A DNA stretch of 64,000 nt from an uncultured Blautia sp. (GTDB lineage: Bacteria; Bacillota; Clostridia; Lachnospirales; Lachnospiraceae): contig UQCM01000005.1 in assembly GCA_900539525.1 (NCBI GenBank), forward strand, positions 1 to 64,000, in the 5' to 3' direction. Positions 43,180 to 50,849 of this stretch are shown here, piece by piece (the first letter of the stretch is position 1; each line of letters opens with the position of its first letter). Below the pieces are notes generated by a model that was given only the letters and a program-made list of their open reading frames with translations, did not search any database and was not told the origin of the DNA. Made by a program: the position numbers and the translations under genes.

Positions 43180-43791
43180 ATGATTGAGATATGTTCAAAT
43201 TGTGGGAATTACGAATGGGACAAAGAAATAATTGAAAATAAACTTCGTTGCCCGAAATGCGGTGCGGAATGGGAGTTTAAATCCTTGCCGTTACTTATTC
43301 TGACAGGGTGCAGCGGAGTAGGCAAAACTACTACGGCGATTGAGATTATGAGGAGAAAAGTTGATTTTGTAGTATTGGATGCTGATATTTTCACAGGCTT
43401 TATAAACTGGGATGATGAGGAATCCTGTAATAAATGGGTTGAAATTATTGCTAATATTTCAAAGGATATTATACAGTCAGGGACACTGGTTTTGTGGACG
43501 ATGGCGGGATGCCTTGACCGTTTTCCGAAAGTATACAACAGTCGGTATTTTAGTGAGATTATTTGTTTGGCGTTAGTTACGGATGAAGATTCTTTGAGAC
43601 AACGTATGCAAGAGGGCAGAGGAATAACGGACGAGAACTGGATTAATAGTTCATGCGATTATAATCGTTATTTTATGGAACATACTCAGGTGGGGGATAC
43701 CAAGTACGAGTTGCTGGATATATCAATGAAATCGCCCAAAGAAGTGGCTGATGATGTGATAAATTGGGTGCATGGAAAGGTTTTTGTGTAA
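43180..43791 (+). CDS. zinc-ribbon plus P-loop kinase-like protein
   Basis: 203 residues. The N-terminal 30 residues hold CSNCGNYEWD and CPKCGAEWEF, a zinc ribbon. Then LLILTGCSGVGKTTTAIEI is a Walker A loop (about 38-56), with VVLDADIF as a probable acidic strand. LRQRMQEGRG resembles the lid of small-molecule kinases of the shikimate/gluconate type. Substrate unknown. Next to rRNA methyltransferase and nucleotidyltransferase genes, a drug-modifying or nucleotide kinase role is possible but unproven. Confidence 0.65.
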   Translation: MIEICSNCGNYEWDKEIIENKLRCPKCGAEWEFKSLPLLILTGCSGVGKTTTAIEIMRRKVDFVVLDADIFTGFINWDDEESCNKWVEIIANISKDIIQSGTLVLWTMAGCLDRFPKVYNSRYFSEIICLALVTDEDSLRQRMQEGRGITDENWINSSCDYNRYFMEHTQVGDTKYELLDISMKSPKEVADDVINWVHGKVFV

Positions 43792-43836
43792 AAACGAAAT
43801 CAAGAGTTTGGACGAAAGCGATAGGTTAAGCAGATA

Positions 43837-44529
43837 ATGGAATATTTATATTGTAAAGATGATAATTTTCAGGATTTTGCAAGTGGTCGGGTTCTTTATG
43901 GAGGAAAAGGAATACCGAATTTCCCGATTCGATTGTTGCTTGAAATTTACGGTCGGGCACTGGAGCGTTCGAATAAAAAAGAGGATTTAGTCATATATGA
44001 CCCTTGTTGTGGGGGAGGCTATTCCCTTACAATTCTTGGATATTTTCAAAATAAGTATATCAGAAAAATATATGGTAGTGATATTGATGAAGATATGGTA
44101 GCTCATGCAAAGAAAAATATATCCTTACTTACTGATGTTGCTTTGAAAAAGAGAAAAGCAGAGATAGAGGAACTTTACAATTCTTATGGTAAGGAATCTC
44201 ATAAGGAGGCATTAGATAGTTGCGATAAATTAAGCATTATGCTGGGGAATGATATATCGACAGAGATTTTCCAAGCGGATTGTACGATGCCTTTGCCGGA
44301 AATATTGCCTGATATAATTATTACGGATGTTCCATACGGAAATTTGGTGGAATGGGAACAAGGTAAGAATTCCATGGATGCTATGTTGGAACAGTTATGG
44401 AGAATTTCGCATGAAAATACAATTTTAGCTGTATGCATGGATAAAAAGCAGAAAATCAATTGTGAGAAATGGGAAAGGCTAGAAAAGCAAAACATTGGGA
44501 AACGAAAATTTGAAATTTACAAAAAGTAA
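43837..44529 (+). CDS. AviRa-like 23S rRNA methyltransferase
   Basis: 230 residues. The N-terminal block DFASGRVLYGGKGIPNFPIR, then LLEIYGRALERS, and the SAM motif YDPCCGGGYSLTILGY (about 54-69) follow the order seen in AviRa, the avilamycin-resistance methyltransferase of Streptomyces viridochromogenes that methylates G2535 of 23S rRNA. ITDVPYGNLVEWE (about 162-174) matches the TDxPYG catalytic segment. The similarity is recalled, not computed. If correct, it would lower orthosomycin binding. No ribosome binding site of note precedes it. Confidence 0.72.
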   Translation: MEYLYCKDDNFQDFASGRVLYGGKGIPNFPIRLLLEIYGRALERSNKKEDLVIYDPCCGGGYSLTILGYFQNKYIRKIYGSDIDEDMVAHAKKNISLLTDVALKKRKAEIEELYNSYGKESHKEALDSCDKLSIMLGNDISTEIFQADCTMPLPEILPDIIITDVPYGNLVEWEQGKNSMDAMLEQLWRISHENTILAVCMDKKQKINCEKWERLEKQNIGKRKFEIYKK

Positions 44530-44660
44530 GAATTTTGAAAAGCCTGACTATGTAAATGAGGCAATGGAAACTTTGAATTTGGCGGTGAGATAAATGAATT
44601 ATATTAGACAATGATTTTTTATACTGCAGATAGGCTTGCAGAGGTGGATAATAAAAACTA

Positions 44661-44942
44661 TTTACAATTACGTAACAATGTGTTAGTATGACTAACAGAA
44701 AAAAGAAAGGCACATGAAGTGAAAGGTGAGGAGATGTATAACAGATAATTTGGTTTGAGCAAGACATATATGATTTAAGCCCTGTGGTACACAGGCTTGT
44801 TTTTGTGTACGCTTGAATTAGATTATCGCAAGAGATTTTCCTTTGTTTTCATTTGTGAGAATATATAAAGGTTTATTTGGCGGGTCTTTTTGTGTATGCA
44901 AAAAAGGCTCGTTTTTTACTTTTGCACACAGGCGAAAGGAGG
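44661..44942 (+). promoter_or_regulatory. promoter and attenuator-like leader of the ABC-F gene
   Basis: The 420-base gap 44530-44949 has no long gene. TTTACA (44661), 17 bases, TAGTAT (44684) looks like a promoter. A tiny reading frame MYNR follows GTGAGGAG near 44734. A terminator stem AGCC(C)TGTG/CACAGGCT with TGTTTTTG lies at 44778-44805. Lastly TGTGTATGCAAAA can pair with TTTTGCACACA (about 44891-44930), directly before the ribosome binding site. This is the layout of antibiotic-inducible attenuation seen upstream of many ribosome-protection genes. Confidence 0.6.
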
Positions 44943-44949
44943 AACCAAT

Positions 44950-46488
44950 ATGTTACAGATAAAAAATTTAAATTTAACACATAAAAAGGATTTAAGAGTC
45001 ATACTTAGTGAATTTAACCTTGTACTAAATAAAGGTGATAAGGCGGTAATCATTGGTGAAGAAGGAAATGGAAAATCAACATTGATGAAGTGGATTTACA
45101 ATCCATTACTTATTGATAATTATATAGAAGCTGAAGGAGAAAGGTTGGTCGGAAAAGAAATACTCGGTTATCTTCCACAGGAAATATCTGAAGAAGATAA
45201 AGAAAAAACTATTTATGAGTTCTTTTCTGCAGAAGAAATGTTTTGGAATAGAACACCGAAAGAGTTATCTGAAATTACCGGAAAATTCGGAATGACAAGT
45301 GAATTTTTCTATAGTGACCAGAAAATGGGAAGTCTTTCGGGTGGAGAAAAAGTTAAGGCACACCTAATGAGACTTATTATTCAGGATGTGACTGTGCTTT
45401 TGTTGGATGAACCTTCAAATGATATAGATATCAATACGCTGGAAATCCTTGAAAAAATAATAAATGACTGGGAGCACATAGTACTTTTCATTTCTCATGA
45501 TGAAACTTTGATAGAAAATACAGCGAATATGGTAATTCATATTGAACAGATTGTGCGAAAAACAAAGACCAGATATACAGTCGCAAAAATTCCTTACAGA
45601 AAATATTTAGAAGAAAGATTTCATAAATTTGAGAGCCAGGAAAGACAAGCATTAAATGATCGAAAAGAAAAAAAGATTCGTGATGAAAAATACAGAAAAA
45701 TCATGCAAAGTGTTCAGAACGCATTAGGGAACTGTTCCAGACAGTCACCAGCCGAAGCCAAAAACTTAAAAGATAAAATGCACGCAGTTAAGTCTATGGA
45801 ACGAAGATTTGAAAAGGAAGATGAAAACATGACGGAGATGCCGGAACAGGAGGAGGCTATTTTCTTTAAACTGGGAGACAAAGATTCATCTATTCCGGCA
45901 GGAAAAACAGTTATAGAGTATACTCTTGCAAAACTTACGACTAAGGATGAGGAAAGGGTTTTGGCTGAAGACATTAACTTGAAAATAAGAGGCTCGGAGA
46001 AAATATGTATTATTGGCGCTAATGGAGTGGGAAAAACGACTCTTTTAAGAAAAATAGCGGAAGAACTTTCGCAGCGAGATGATATTAAGGCAGAGTATAT
46101 GCCGCAAAACTATGAAGAGATACTTGATTTGGATATGACTCCTGTTGATTTTCTTGATAAATCCGGAGACAAGGAAGAAAGAACAAGAATTAGAACATAT
46201 CTTGGTTCCCTTAAATATACTGCGGATGAAATGGAACATCCTATAAGGGAACTGTCCGGAGGGCAAAAGGCCAAGGTGCTTCTTTTAAGTATGAGTTTGA
46301 GCGGAGCAAATGTACTTATTTTAGATGAACCAACAAGAAACTTTTCGCCCTTATCGGGACCTGTAATCAGAAAAATGCTTAGAGAGTTCCCGGGAGCTAT
46401 TATCAGTATTTCTCACGATAGAAAGTATATTGATGAGGTATGTGATAAAATATACGAGTTAGATTATAGTGGATTAAGAAATTTGTAA
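44950..46488 (+). CDS. ABC-F ribosome-protection-type protein
   Basis: 512 residues from ATG 44950, whose GAAAGGAGG is ideal. Two ABC domains without membrane parts. Domain 1 has GEEGNGKS (about 36-43), SLSGGEKVK (about 127-135) and LLLDEPSND. Domain 2 has GANGVGKT (about 356-363), ELSGGQKAK and LILDEPTRN. The about 80-residue inter-domain linker (NALGNCSRQSPAEAKNLK) would reach the peptidyl-transferase centre. In resistance ABC-Fs this linker displaces drugs. The leader and resistance-gene neighbours favour that role over housekeeping. Exact subfamily not assigned. Confidence 0.85.
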   Translation: MLQIKNLNLTHKKDLRVILSEFNLVLNKGDKAVIIGEEGNGKSTLMKWIYNPLLIDNYIEAEGERLVGKEILGYLPQEISEEDKEKTIYEFFSAEEMFWNRTPKELSEITGKFGMTSEFFYSDQKMGSLSGGEKVKAHLMRLIIQDVTVLLLDEPSNDIDINTLEILEKIINDWEHIVLFISHDETLIENTANMVIHIEQIVRKTKTRYTVAKIPYRKYLEERFHKFESQERQALNDRKEKKIRDEKYRKIMQSVQNALGNCSRQSPAEAKNLKDKMHAVKSMERRFEKEDENMTEMPEQEEAIFFKLGDKDSSIPAGKTVIEYTLAKLTTKDEERVLAEDINLKIRGSEKICIIGANGVGKTTLLRKIAEELSQRDDIKAEYMPQNYEEILDLDMTPVDFLDKSGDKEERTRIRTYLGSLKYTADEMEHPIRELSGGQKAKVLLLSMSLSGANVLILDEPTRNFSPLSGPVIRKMLREFPGAIISISHDRKYIDEVCDKIYELDYSGLRNL

Positions 46489-46503
46489 TGAATGGAGGAT
46501 AAG

Positions 46504-46998
46504 ATGGTCAATATTACAGATGTAAAACAGATTCTTCAACTCGCGATAGATGCCGAGATTAAAGTCTTTCTTGATGGTGGCTGGGGGGTAGATGCGTTGC
46601 TTGGACATCAGTCAAGAGTCCATAACGATATTGATATTTTTGTAGAAAAGAAAGATTATCAGAACTTTATAGAGATAATGAAAGATAATGACTTTTATGA
46701 GATTAAGATGGAATATACAACATTGAACCATACTGTATGGAAAGATGCGAAAAACAGGATTGTTGATTTGCATTGTTTTGAATATACGGGCGAAGGTGAA
46801 ATTCTTTATGAGGGGGATAACTTTCCGGTAGAAACTTTTTCTGGTAAAGGAAAAATTGAGGAGATAGAGGTTTCTTGTATTGAACCATATAGTCAAGTAA
46901 TGTTCCATTTGGGATATGAATTTGATGAAAATGATGTACATGATGTGAAGCTATTGTGTGAGACATTTCATATCGAAATTCCAAATGAGTATAGATAA
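46504..46998 (+). CDS. lnu: lincosamide nucleotidyltransferase, Lnu(C)-like
   Basis: 164 residues, the length of Lnu(C). ATG 46504 gives the family N-terminus MVNITDVKQIL. FLDGGWGVDALLG is the nucleotidyltransferase motif, and HNDIDIFVEKKD supplies the DxD metal ligands. The ending FHLGYEFDENDVHDVKLL is characteristic of the lnu(A/C/D) group. It should adenylylate lincomycin and clindamycin. It follows the ABC-F gene by 15 bases, likely sharing its inducible leader. The allele needs sequence comparison. Confidence 0.82.
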   Translation: MVNITDVKQILQLAIDAEIKVFLDGGWGVDALLGHQSRVHNDIDIFVEKKDYQNFIEIMKDNDFYEIKMEYTTLNHTVWKDAKNRIVDLHCFEYTGEGEILYEGDNFPVETFSGKGKIEEIEVSCIEPYSQVMFHLGYEFDENDVHDVKLLCETFHIEIPNEYR

Positions 46999-47023
46999 CT
47001 GTAAATTCAAATTGAACAAAATC

Positions 47024-47067
47024 GCTGCGCGATGGCCTGCCAAGGCTGTGGCGCAGCTTTCTTTTTC
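47024..47067 (+). terminator. intrinsic terminator after the lnu gene
   Basis: GCTGCGC and GCGCAGC form a strong stem followed by TTTCTTTTT. The gap 46999-47274 otherwise holds only the IS leader region. Confidence 0.8.
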
Positions 47068-47218
47068 TCAATAATAAAATAGGCAATGGCAATTCTTACC
47101 AGTATTTGATATTGTAAAGTTACCACACAAAACAATTCAATACAGAAAGACACCACTGCCTATGAAAAGAATACCATTTGACCGCTTTTCTGACAAGCGG
47201 TTTTATTATGCTAATGCA

Positions 47219-47266
47219 CCTCCATGTAAGCAGGGTTTCTCATTAACTACTGATTTTACATGGAGG
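47219..47266 (+). promoter_or_regulatory. hairpin masking the recombinase ribosome binding site
   Basis: CCTCCATGTAA (47219-47229) and TTACATGGAGG (47256-47266) are perfect 11-bp complements. The second arm contains the GGAGG of the recombinase gene. Pairing in a long read-in transcript would block translation, a known way for IS elements to limit activation by outside promoters. Confidence 0.7.
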
Positions 47267-47274
47267 ATTTTATT

Positions 47275-48117
47275 ATGTACGATGAAATATTTAGCCAGAT
47301 TACAAATGCTGCAAACAAACGGAATCTAAGAGATTCTACTATTCATGCATACTGTACAAGTGTTGCTCACTTTTTAAAATATACAGATAAGCCAATAGAT
47401 GATCTGACAACAGATGATGTTGACACATTTCTGACTGAAAAAAGACTTTCTGGGATTTCACCGGAAACATACAACCACTATCATTCCGGTATTCGTTTCT
47501 TTTATAAAAAAGTATTAAAGATGAATTGGGATGACGATGATATCCCACGTATGAAAAGAGACAGGAACCTGCCAACCGTGCTTACGAAAGCAGAGATATC
47601 AGCGATTCTTGATGCAACGCAAAACCTGAAACATAAGGCCATGATTGCTACGATGTATTCAGGTGGTCTTCGGGTATCAGAAGTCACGCACCTCCACTAT
47701 GATGATATTTCACGCACAAACAAAACAATACACATCCGTGATGGCAAAAGCCGCTTTGACCGTTATACCTTGCTTGCTGACCGTACACTTGAGATACTTA
47801 CAGAATACTGGTTTAAATGTGGCAGACCAACAGGGATTCTGTTTCCAAGTTCATGGACTGGCGATTATCTTGTGAAAGACAGTGTCATTCAGTTCTTCCG
47901 TGAAAGCGCAAAAAGGGCTGGAATTCAGAAACATGTTTCTACACACTGTTTGCGCCATAGTTTCGCAAGCCATCTGTTTGAAGCCGGGTGTGACGTGAAA
48001 TATATTCAGGCTCTTTTGGGACACCGTGATCCAAGATCAACAGAGATTTATCTTCATGTAAGCAATAAGACTCTGCTCGGTATTAAAAGCCCATTTGATG
48101 AGATGGGTGGTGAGTAA
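47275..48117 (+). CDS. tyrosine recombinase of the IS91-like unit
   Basis: 280 residues, ATG 47275 with TGGAGG upstream. An N-terminal SAM-like core-binding domain (about 1-95) precedes the catalytic domain with Arg in GGLRVSE, HCLRHSF, GHRDPRST and the nucleophile in EIYLHVS, all catalytic residues present. XerC/D-like. The following transposase starts 2 bases after its stop. In IS91-family elements that carry such a gene, its role is not settled. Confidence 0.88.
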   Translation: MYDEIFSQITNAANKRNLRDSTIHAYCTSVAHFLKYTDKPIDDLTTDDVDTFLTEKRLSGISPETYNHYHSGIRFFYKKVLKMNWDDDDIPRMKRDRNLPTVLTKAEISAILDATQNLKHKAMIATMYSGGLRVSEVTHLHYDDISRTNKTIHIRDGKSRFDRYTLLADRTLEILTEYWFKCGRPTGILFPSSWTGDYLVKDSVIQFFRESAKRAGIQKHVSTHCLRHSFASHLFEAGCDVKYIQALLGHRDPRSTEIYLHVSNKTLLGIKSPFDEMGGE

Positions 48118-48119
48118 TC

Positions 48120-49295
48120 GTGGAAAAATCATGTACGATACAGGATGTCTTTGAACGGTTTTATCCTGTTTATGAAAAAACACATGAGATTCCTGCTCAC
48201 CACAGAAAAACCGCTTTTCACATCATGAACTGTAAAACCGGGGCTTTTGGTGTGAATATCAGTGTCTGTGAGGAATGTGGCTGTATCAGTATCCACAACA
48301 ATTCGTGCAGAAGCAGGTGCTGTCCCATGTGCCAGGAGTTTCCAAAAGAAAAATGGATCGATGCGCAAAAGGAAAATGTACTGGATGCACCTTATTATCA
48401 TGTTGTTTTTACAGTTCCGGAAGAATTGAATCCAGTTATTTATAGTAATCAGAAACTTCTGTATGATGCACTGTATCATGCTGCATCATCCACTCTGAAC
48501 GAACTGGCGAAAGATTCAAAGTATCTGGGAGCTGATATCGGATATATCTGTATTCTTCATACATGGGGTTCTGCAATGAATTATCATCCTCATATCCATA
48601 CCATTGTTCTTGGTGGTGGACTTGATAAGGACAACAAATGGAAAGATACCGGAGGGAAGTTTTTTCTTCCGTATGGGGTCATTGCAAAAGTGTTCCGTGG
48701 GAAATACTTAGGCGAATTAAAAAGCCTATGGAATGATTCAAAGCTTGAGTTTCATGGTACAGCGGAGAAATATCAAAACCACTATTGCTTCAAAGAACTT
48801 CTCAATGAGTGCTATAAAAAGGACTGGGTTGCTTATTGTAAGGAGACTTTTAATGGAGCACAGTCAGTCATAAATTATCTTGGAAAATATACTCACAGGA
48901 TAGCAATTAGTAATCATCGGATCAAATCCATGACGGAAGCAACCGTTACATATGCTGTAAAAGACTATAAAAACAAAGGTCGGTGGAAGGAGAAAACAGT
49001 TCCGGGTGAGGAATTCATCCGTCGATTTTTAATGCATGTTCCCCCAAAACGTTTTGTCAGAATCCGGCACTATGGTTTGCTGTCCTGCCGAAACAAGAGC
49101 AAAAAGATGACTCACTGTAGAAATCTGCTTGGATGTAAAAAATATATTTCTGCATTGAAAAATCGAAATTCAGCTGAAATGATAAAGCTGCTATATAACA
49201 TAGATGTATGCAAATGTTCTTCCTGCGGAGGGAAAATGGTTCCACTTCTTCCAGATAAGCATACACCATATGTTTTTGCACATATAAGATGTTAA
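48120..49295 (+). CDS. IS91-family HUH transposase
   Basis: 391 residues from GTG 48120. The N-terminal zinc-binding domain has CEECGCISIHNNSCRSRCCPMC (shown here as the cysteine cluster around residues 52-75). The metal-binding His pair is in YHPHIHTIVLGGG, and the catalytic tyrosines are in YLGKYTHR. Such enzymes move DNA by rolling-circle transposition and can mobilise adjacent genes by one-ended events. The C-terminal CKCSSCGGKM is another zinc site. The protein looks full length. Confidence 0.88.
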   Translation: MEKSCTIQDVFERFYPVYEKTHEIPAHHRKTAFHIMNCKTGAFGVNISVCEECGCISIHNNSCRSRCCPMCQEFPKEKWIDAQKENVLDAPYYHVVFTVPEELNPVIYSNQKLLYDALYHAASSTLNELAKDSKYLGADIGYICILHTWGSAMNYHPHIHTIVLGGGLDKDNKWKDTGGKFFLPYGVIAKVFRGKYLGELKSLWNDSKLEFHGTAEKYQNHYCFKELLNECYKKDWVAYCKETFNGAQSVINYLGKYTHRIAISNHRIKSMTEATVTYAVKDYKNKGRWKEKTVPGEEFIRRFLMHVPPKRFVRIRHYGLLSCRNKSKKMTHCRNLLGCKKYISALKNRNSAEMIKLLYNIDVCKCSSCGGKMVPLLPDKHTPYVFAHIRC

Positions 49296-49607
49296 AATAT
49301 ATAACTGAATAATCCGAAAAACTTCCGTAAAGGGAGTCTGTTTGTTATGCCTAAAAATAATTCTTTTGGCAAAAACCATCTGTTAATAAAACATGTGATA
49401 TGATAGACTTATGGAAGAGAGCAAAGATTGAATCCCCATAGATAGTGGCGAAAGGGACGCGACTTTGTTCACCAAGGAAAAATCGAAATTGATGTAAACG
49501 AAAGGGCAGTTTTTATCAAACCGCAAGACTGCTTTTTCGTTTACACCAACTACGATTGTTTCCTTAACAATTTGTCGATTTATTTGTGATATGTGACGAA
49601 ATGATAA
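49296..49607 (+). other. non-coding stretch after the transposase, with a large hairpin
   Basis: No gene is seen. GTAAACGAAA (49494-49503) and TTTCGTTTAC (49535-49544) are perfect 10-bp complements, extended by GGGCAG/CTGC. The stem could be a bidirectional terminator or part of the IS end. ATGGAAGAGAGCAAAGATTGA near 49411 is only a six-codon frame. The right boundary of the IS should lie here. Confidence 0.5.
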
Positions 49608-49633
49608 AGAGCACCGACCGAAGTCAGTGCTCT
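49608..49633 (-). terminator. hairpin at the end of the small XRE gene
   Basis: AGAGCAC and GTGCTCT pair across the stop codon of the minus-strand HTH gene and are followed on that strand by TTTATC. A weak terminator. Confidence 0.5.
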
Positions 49634-49827
49634 TCTAACTTAAATACATCTTCAACAAGTAGATTAAAATATGCTGCAATTCGAAGCATAAATTCAGCGG
49701 ATGGTGCCCGTTCACCACGTTCCACTCTGCTGATGGTTTTTGTACAGAATCCGGTGGCAGAGGCTATATCCTCTTGTAGAAGACCTCGTGATTCACGAAT
49801 TGTTTTCAGGTTATTAACGACCGCCAT
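49624..49827 (-). CDS. small XRE-family regulator
   Basis: 67 residues on the minus strand. The start at 49827 (MAVVNNLKTIRESRGLLQED) has GAAGGAAGG upstream; an ATG nine bases earlier would put that site out of reach. The whole protein is a Cro/C1-type HTH with the recognition segment GFCTKTISRVERGERAPS. Single-domain repressors of this type often control ICE regulation. It lies next to the S24 repressor on the same strand. Confidence 0.75.
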   Translation of the reverse strand: MAVVNNLKTIRESRGLLQEDIASATGFCTKTISRVERGERAPSAEFMLRIAAYFNLLVEDVFKLEEH

Positions 49828-49901
49828 GGCAAACACCTTCCTTCATACATATCTTATAATACCAAGGATACAGAAAATACTGTCCAAAAAGACGGACTTG
49901 T

Positions 49902-50639
49902 TTATTGTAGATATTCTTTGATTTCGTTTGGATGATTCTTTCCAACTACTTTTCCCAGTATATCAAAACGATCATGCTCTCTGACCGGAATTGGAGGGTA
50001 TTTCTCGTTTAGGGAAATAAGGAAAACTCCATTTTGGTCATCCTGCAATTTCTTAATATAAGCTTCTCCGTTGAGAGAGAAGATTCCGATTTCTCCATTT
50101 TCAACCATATCCTGTTTCAGGACCCATGCAATCTGTCCGTCTTCGAACTCGGGTTCCATACTGTCACCACTGATTTTTACACCGAAGGTTGCGGATTCCG
50201 GTATGATATCTTTCGTAAGCTGAATCGTTTCTTTTGGTCCATCCACAAGGAAGTTTCCGGTTCCGGCAGAAACAGCATTTTCATAGACATCAATAATTCT
50301 GCAAAAAGGAATAATCTTACATAGCTGTTTTTCGTATTTTCCACTATCATGTAATAATTCGATATAGTCTAAAGCTTTTTCTTTCCCTGCATCATTAAGA
50401 GCAGAAAGTGGATCGGATGGATTCTCACCGAAATATGCTTCATATATATTTGTAATGTTCAGCACTTTACAAACGGTCATGAAAGTAGCAATACTTGGCT
50501 CAGTGGCATTTGTCTCCCATTTGGAGATTGCTTTTGCTGAGAGGTTGATGCCTTCTTCCTGTAATAACTCAGCCAACATTGGCTGGGACAATTTCATTTT
50601 CTTTCTGTTGGAAGAAATGATTTCACCGATATTTCTCAT
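49902..50639 (-). CDS. XRE plus S24 peptidase repressor (LexA/CI type)
   Basis: 245 residues. Residues about 1-65 are an HTH (LSAKAISKWETNATEPSIATF). The C-terminal half is an S24 self-cleaving peptidase with Ser in SGDSMEPEF (about 160) and Lys in AYIKKL (about 192). An Ala-Gly in NAVSAGTGNFL (about 120) is a probable cleavage bond. RecA filaments would trigger self-cleavage and derepress the divergent polymerase gene. The start at 50639 is the only ATG before the HTH. It faces the operators at 50660-50758. Confidence 0.88.
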   Translation of the reverse strand: MRNIGEIISSNRKKMKLSQPMLAELLQEEGINLSAKAISKWETNATEPSIATFMTVCKVLNITNIYEAYFGENPSDPLSALNDAGKEKALDYIELLHDSGKYEKQLCKIIPFCRIIDVYENAVSAGTGNFLVDGPKETIQLTKDIIPESATFGVKISGDSMEPEFEDGQIAWVLKQDMVENGEIGIFSLNGEAYIKKLQDDQNGVFLISLNEKYPPIPVREHDRFDILGKVVGKNHPNEIKEYLQ

Positions 50640-50659
50640 AAATTCGCCTCGTTTCTAAG

Positions 50660-50790
50660 ATGATTTTAGTGTCTCGATTTCCCCTATAGTATATATCAGA
50701 AAAAAGATTTTTTCAAGCATAAAATCGCCGAATGAGAGATAGGGGACACATGTGTCCGTTGACAATCGCTTAATAAGAGAGTTATACTTG
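50660..50790 (+). promoter_or_regulatory. divergent SOS-type promoters with palindromic operator
   Basis: For the polymerase gene: TTGACA (50760-50765), 18 bases, TATACT (50784-50789). The perfect palindrome GGACACATGTGTCC (50745-50758) touches the -35. For the repressor on the other strand: TTGAAA (50717-50712) and TATACT (50693-50688). A related half-operator ATAGGGGA with GAGACACTA lies downstream of it (about 50667-50687). Both operators contain ATAGGGGA, so the S24 repressor probably controls both directions. Confidence 0.75.
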
Positions 50791-50849
50791 AGCCTGTAAG
50801 AAGTGATAGAAAGCTTCTTTCCATAGAACAGACTGGAGGTGAATGAGAG

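Larger units (their letters stand above)
47219..49295 (+). mobile_element. IS91-like insertion with an accessory tyrosine recombinase
   Basis: Two adjacent genes, a tyrosine recombinase and an IS91-type HUH transposase, form a unit known from several IS91-family elements. IS91 elements lack terminal inverted repeats, so I give gene limits plus the upstream hairpin. The true ends probably lie near 47080-47200 and 49300-49450. A hairpin ACCGC/GCGGT at about 47181-47201 may be part of the left end. It sits just downstream of the resistance genes and may have brought them in. Confidence 0.75.
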
